Positions 58,745-64,000 of a stretch of DNA of 64,000 nt are shown here, piece after piece (the first letter of the stretch is position 1; the number at the start of each line of letters is the position of its first letter). The translations under genes were made by a program, and so were the position numbers. The DNA comes from Argopecten irradians (Eukaryota > Mollusca > Bivalvia > Pectinida > Pectinidae): NCBI RefSeq assembly GCF_041381155.1, contig NC_091144.1, forward strand, positions 14,393,544 through 14,457,543, read 5' to 3'. The notes beneath the pieces were generated by a model. It saw only the letters and a list, made by a program, of their open reading frames with translations. It searched no databases and was not told the origin of the DNA.

Positions 58745-58852
58745 GATAGAACATAACAGAACTTAACGAAACAGAAGGGAACTTAACGGAACAGAACGGA
58801 TATTAACGAAACAGAACGGAATTTAACAGAATGTAACGGAACTAGATGAGAA
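58745..58852. repeat. Short degenerate tandem repeat (about 20-bp unit)
   Basis: Variants of AACTTAACGGAACAGAACGG occur about five times in a row, with alternation of AACGAAACAG and AACGGAACAG. The purine-rich strand contains no stop-free coding pattern of interest. Confidence 0.8.
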
Positions 58853-58939
58853 GGGACAGGACAAATCTTGTCTGTTCTCCCAATTCTAATGACGATTCTA
58901 TACCTGTTGTTAATATGAATTAATGATGTGACAATATTT

Positions 58940-58990
58940 GTGATTGGTTTAGTTAGTTCAACGTCCTATTAACAGCCACGGTCACCAATT
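58940..58990 (-). repeat. SINE 3'-tail fragment
   Basis: On the minus strand the sequence GGCTGTTAATAGGACGTTGA followed by ACTAACTAAACC matches the conserved tail of molluscan tRNA-derived SINEs. No promoter boxes follow at the expected distance, so the copy is truncated or decayed. Confidence 0.5.
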
Positions 58991-61730
58991 TAAGATTTAA
59001 TCTACACGTGATCGCGTAGAAATTGCGTTCGTTGCTGTACTGCATAGACTTTATGATTGTATTACGTAAAAATACAGATCTATTGCATATTCTTGAAACA
59101 AATATGCTCGAGTCTATATATATATAAAAACTATAACGGCTATTCTCTGTCATTAACACTTTCCTGACACATGAATATGTAAGTTATAAGTTATAGTTTT
59201 TTTTAAACTAATAAAACTAATAAACGAATTGATCATGGACCAAATTAATAGTCAGCTGATATACGGACGAAATAATATATAGTGATTTATATAAAATATG
59301 TTTTTACAATATAATTTTCGATTATGTTGTTTCTTTTAACTACCGTGCTAAGAAAATCGATATAGTACGTAACCAGAATACTTCTTGTTTTAGCGGTGCA
59401 CATCAATATAAACCCCATTTATATGCCAACAATATGACTCAGGAAATACCACTTATAATTTAAAATGTAGTTGTCATTGATAAAACAAATCCAAATCATT
59501 TTTGAAACCACGAGTCTTGCATACGTTCTATTTCAGAACTTTATTTAAATGAAATGTAGAAAAGACAAAAATGAGATTATTAACTAATAACGTGATAACG
59601 CCAATCACTTCTAGGTAACTATTAAAACGAAAAAAACATGCCAGGCTGTAAGGATGAAGGAGATATTGTTAATAATTTATGCAAAGATTTACACATGTAT
59701 GGATTTATACAATCGAGCTACATTCAATTTAATTGATCAAGTCAAGGTAAGATAAATTAGTTTAAACATACTAAAATAAAATGTTAACGATATTGTAATA
59801 AATACTCGTAACAAAAGTAGCATTAATGCATACAGAATAATCAGGTTTGTAGGATCTTTTGATATTCATACTTTAAAAAATCATTTGAACATTTTGTTTT
59901 TATATTAGCATAATGATACACTGATCTATCTACTTTCAGTTCTTGAAAATATGTGCAGAGATGTTTTACCACATAAAAGGGGTAATAAACACTCAAAATT
60001 AAATTACAAAATGCAACTAAATAATAATTCACAAATAAACAAATGAACAAAAACACGAACAAATTAATTAAAATACCCTGATACGTCCATTATGCTATTA
60101 TAATGCAATATATAGTACAAAGAGGAAAGATTTAAAAGTGTTAGAAATAGTAATTGGAAATTATAATTGCCGTAACAAAGCAATTGTGGGACAAAACGGT
60201 TGATCTAACAAATCGTTTCGAAAACAAATTTATCATGAAAAAAATCCAGATAAAATAATTTATTGCTATTAATTTTTAATAAAAGTAAATACGTCCGAAT
60301 ATTTTTTTTTGCATTTGTTTCTCAAATGAATATAACATGTTATATAAACATGAAAAAAAATCATAATGATTTTTATAGCTAACCCCAAATTAGAAGGTGT
60401 TTTTTTATTATATATGTATAATATGTGGGTTGTTTTATAAATTTTATCTTTAGAGAGAGTTTTATTAACTGAGAGTAACAATTAAGAAAGATTGAATTCA
60501 AATACGTCAGGACATGTTACGAATACCATAAAGGTTTTCCATATGGGAAATAAGGATGGATGCGTAACAATATGGTACCAATTATCATATACATGATAAA
60601 CCTGTACTTTGTATTTGATAAAGATTATTCAACATGTCTATCATTAGCTGCTACCATAATTGTATTTTTTTAATGAGAAAGCAAAACATTGAAATAAATA
60701 ACTTAACATCAGGTCATGCAGTTCTACAACACCACACTATATTAAAAAACAATATATAATGAAGTAAATATAAGCAAACAGATTGTCATCCTCGGCGCCC
60801 ACTCGGCATTTTCTTGCACTGTGAACATGATGAACATGAAAGGAAAAAATATTGATGTTGGTGCATCCATAAAATAATTTAAGTTTTTTTTATGATGCCT
60901 TTAAATGACGTCTTGAATGGTACTATAATTATGTATACAGGATACCTCCATAAAAACGTCTTCGATATGTTTCCCGGTATAACGTCAGTCAATACATCGG
61001 TACATAGAAGTAACAGTCTACGATGCTTTTAGCCTTATTTATGTTAACCAATTCAACATTGAAAATGCAATAGTCATGCATGTATAATTCTTCATTACAT
61101 AACACAACATAACAAATATATAATTTATAACTATAAAATGACACTGTAAGTGTATTATGCAATAGTTATATAGTAATAATAAATTGAATTATATTAAAAT
61201 AAAAAAGATGATGTTTTCACATCGTTTAAACAGTACTCGACTGTTTGCCCACTATCTCCTTGCGCTATTAAATAATGATAGAAGGAGATGTAATTCCGTT
61301 TACGATGGATACTGACATACATTACATAATCAATAGAACATTACGCATATACAATAATGCAATGTTCCTAGCTTGCAATATAATAGAATGAAGGTTTACG
61401 AAAATGTGCGGATATGAAAAGGAAATAGGAATGAATCATTACTATAACATAAGATATAAATGCAGTACTGTTATCATTGTCATGAAGCTCTAATCATAAT
61501 AAGGGTGTAATGATATATTTGGCAAGTGAGGGTGATAACAACACCTTCTAAACACTGGAAAGTTTTCTGAAGGGAAACTGCTTCCTAATATTTGGTATAT
61601 AAAACTGTTTTATTCTTTATTTGTAGGTAGAAGATGAGCATGTATGATAATTCGAGCTTTTCATTTACCATATTATGTTAGAAATAGCTTATAGCTAAGG
61701 AAGGAACCCAAAGGGGACATTTTAACCTAC
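58991..61730. other. AT-rich DNA without visible genes
   Basis: Many short A and T runs and no supported exon on either strand. Confidence 0.5.
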
Positions 61731-61732
61731 TT

Positions 61733-61775
61733 GCCCCCCCCCCCAAAAAAAAAAAAAAAAAAAAAATCAAAAAAA
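61733..61775. repeat. Adjacent homopolymers: C-run followed by a long A-run
   Basis: A run of about 12 C bases is directly followed by a run of more than 20 A bases. This may be the poly-A end of a retroposed sequence, but no element with clear 5' end was identified next to it; lengths are prone to sequencing error. Confidence 0.7.
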
Positions 61776-62055
61776 TCAATAACGATTCGGCAGGTGCGAC
61801 CTTCGACATATATACACTAAAGATATAGGCAAGGACACATTCCAACAATCTCAGCAAAAGTACAAACACAAGTTTTATTTGCAATAATAATTTATCAAAA
61901 TCTATGCCGTATACAGGGTGATGGTTGTAATATTTATGATACTTCAGCCCTAACTATTGTGTACCTATAGGACCCTAAAAGAAATGCCTCTAAGAAGATA
62001 CAATGCATTAAGGACATTTTATTGTGTATGGTTAAGTGTATTGTACTTCTTATCA

Positions 62056-62182
62056 CAGGTTCATCTTCATTGTCTGATGTATAACTGCAATCCACTCTGT
62101 TTCTGTTCCCTTCAATGAGTCTGGGTATTGTCTTGAATAAATCTTCTGCTGTGAATATTTCATGACTTCTAGCCTTTGTCAT
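62056..62182 (-). other. Weak candidate minus-strand exon
   Basis: The frame beginning MTKARSHEIFTAEDLFKTIP and running to SDNEDEP reads like hydrophilic coding sequence and is followed by CCT|GTGATAAG, a poor donor-like sequence. I do not recognise it, there is no second copy to test conservation, and it may be chance. Confidence 0.15.
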
Positions 62183-64000
62183 TAATTAAGGACCTATGCA
62201 TCTTTTTCCCTCGACATGACCTGACAGTTTACTTGACGTGGAACGATGAGACACTGTGTGTTTTCAATATAAAATACGGGTTAGGGGTGTGTAGGGATCG
62301 GTTCGAAGGAGTTTTAATTATCGTCATTCCAAAGTAAATACTTTGTACCAAGAAAAATAAATCTAGCCTCAATTTAGAAAAACGGCGAACTTCTAGACAA
62401 CATACAAATGGTTCAACAAACATTTGAAAATGAGCACGTTTGAGTTGTATTATAAAACAATAAAATCGTTATTTAGCATATATTTGTTGAAGTATTGGTT
62501 TTGCATCTAATTACTTGATAAACAATTTTGAAAACAAATTTTAAAAAAAAGAGATTAAAGGGTAGGCAATACAAAAAAATAATGACACATAGCTTATTAT
62601 CAAATTAATAATAACTAATTGAATTTAATTAAAGGTTTCATTGGCATAGTATATTGTAAAAATTGTAATTTAGACAAAAAACAACCTTAGATAGTAAAAC
62701 GGTTAATTCGTTACATAAGCATATGAACGTCGTGTCTTGAATTACCCGAATGGAAACTTAGAATTTAGAAAAATGGAATATTCAACTACAAACATTGGTT
62801 TTATAATTTTGACATTGTGCGAATCTCAAAAGAAAAATATACAAAATTGAGATAGATTTAATGATTTGTACACGTCTTTGGAACATCATTAGGTAATTTG
62901 CGCAGTGAAAAAATTAATATTACTAGAGATATGAATTGCTTAATCACCAAGGCTTTTTAAGTCTTGTAACCATATTTCAAAATTAAATGAATCGGATATA
63001 CCACATATTCATATATTATATCGCGTTAAGTTGTTTAACATTTTTTGTAAACTTTTCCTACATGATACCGTAAAGTGTTAAATTGTGTATGTCAAATATT
63101 ACTAATGTTCACCTGAATAAATTCTATGACTATGTATTCTATCTAAATTCAGATAACCATTAGTTTTTTTTCCTCACTATTTTTTAATAAAAAAATCTTA
63201 ATAAAATGTAAATCAGACAACGTTTTTAATCTCAAACTGTTACTCGTCCGAAGGTATTTCTGAAAATGTCATTACAACTAATTATGATAAATCAGGGTAC
63301 ATCTCAATGTCCATGTTAATTTCACACCATCATATCTTTAATATGGCTTATTGCAAACTTAGGCACTGATCTAAGTAATGTTATTCACTTCTTAAGGTAT
63401 TATACCTTATTTGTAAACCTTTGTTTTGTTCAATTAAATACATTTTTGAGAAATTACGAATCGTTATCAGATGCAGGTCACTTTCGGAAACAATTAAATG
63501 TTTTGACTGTTTGGTAATGTCATTAATACTCAGGGTAGCATCGAGATTGTTACCGATTAACCTTAACAGAAAAACCAACATACAATTGAAAGATGTATAA
63601 CGAGTCTCATTCCGTCGAGAGTCTATAATTCATTCCAGTAAATTTTATTTAAAGCTGACAATGCCAGGTTAACGTGGCGAATGACTCCCCTCTCCAACCT
63701 ATCATACTCACGCCGTAACATTGTTTTATAGTTGTCAAATAGCGAAACAGCATTAACAGTGTAAATCTCGGAGTAATTAGGGATAGAATTTATAGCTCAG
63801 TGCTGCCAAAAACCAATTAATTAGAGATGCGTGTTACAATGAAACTGTAATTGTGCTATGATCAGAGTACGAGAACTTCACTCTCCAGGTAATATCATTC
63901 TTAAATTAAATTACAAATCAGGTCATAGGTTTACGATTGTGATTTCTTAAAGTTTTTAATTAGAATGGAATACAACGATGTAAAGAGGGAATCCTGTGAA
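62183..64000. other. AT-rich DNA without visible genes up to the window end
   Basis: No exon, repeat with defined ends or RNA gene recognised. Confidence 0.45.

Overview
The window looks like nuclear DNA of an invertebrate animal, most likely a bivalve mollusc. It is AT-rich, its genes are split by GT-AG introns, one gene is an unmistakable Tlx (T-cell leukemia homeobox) homeobox gene, and the intergenic DNA carries repeat types common in bivalves (TTAA-flanked MITEs, tRNA-derived SINE tails, a roughly 155-bp tandem repeat led by a GTCC microsatellite). The bivalve assignment is inference. I found no rRNA or tRNA genes, CRISPR arrays or bacterial signals.

Layout. (1) 1-13069 and 40483-52988 are two direct, closely similar copies of one segment of about 12.5-13 kb. 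Each holds the last two coding exons of Tlx on the minus strand (homeobox exon and C-terminal exon), a TTAA-flanked MITE, a cluster of CRE-like sites and a well-formed 89-bp minus-strand exon of an unrecognised gene. Each Tlx copy has one homopolymer length error, at a different place, so each copy is intact where the other is shifted. (2) 13070-40482 is a 27.4-kb block between the copies. It starts with a seven-exon plus-strand gene (13073-22834) whose exons join without a break into 1540 codons: 41 tandem 17-residue repeats, two Cys/His zinc-finger-like motifs, a tyrosine-recombinase-like domain and a Myb/SANT-like tail. Right after its stop lies a 1.6-kb array of 15-bp units that share their core with the gene's own coding repeat, followed by a 5'-truncated fossil of a Ty3/Gypsy LTR retrotransposon. 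A second plus-strand gene follows, encoding an endonuclease/exonuclease/phosphatase (EEP, DNase I-like) family protein. Seven exons (32373-38379) are clear, one of them with a GC-AG intron; the 5' end is uncertain, with a candidate promoter and first exon near 28.0-28.1 kb. (3) 52989-64000 is AT-rich single-copy DNA in which I see no convincing gene. Tlx exon 1 is not visible and should lie beyond 64000.

Interpretation. The first copy ends exactly where the coding minisatellite of the recombinase-like gene begins, and that gene has no visible promoter upstream. Together with the reciprocal homopolymer errors in Tlx, this points either to a retained second haplotype (haplotig) joined at a tandem repeat, or to a recent segmental duplication. 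The most unusual biology is the recombinase-like gene: it keeps most of the tyrosine-recombinase signature residues in one open frame, has an extraordinary homogenised N-terminal repeat, and has apparently seeded a related satellite array in its 3' flank.
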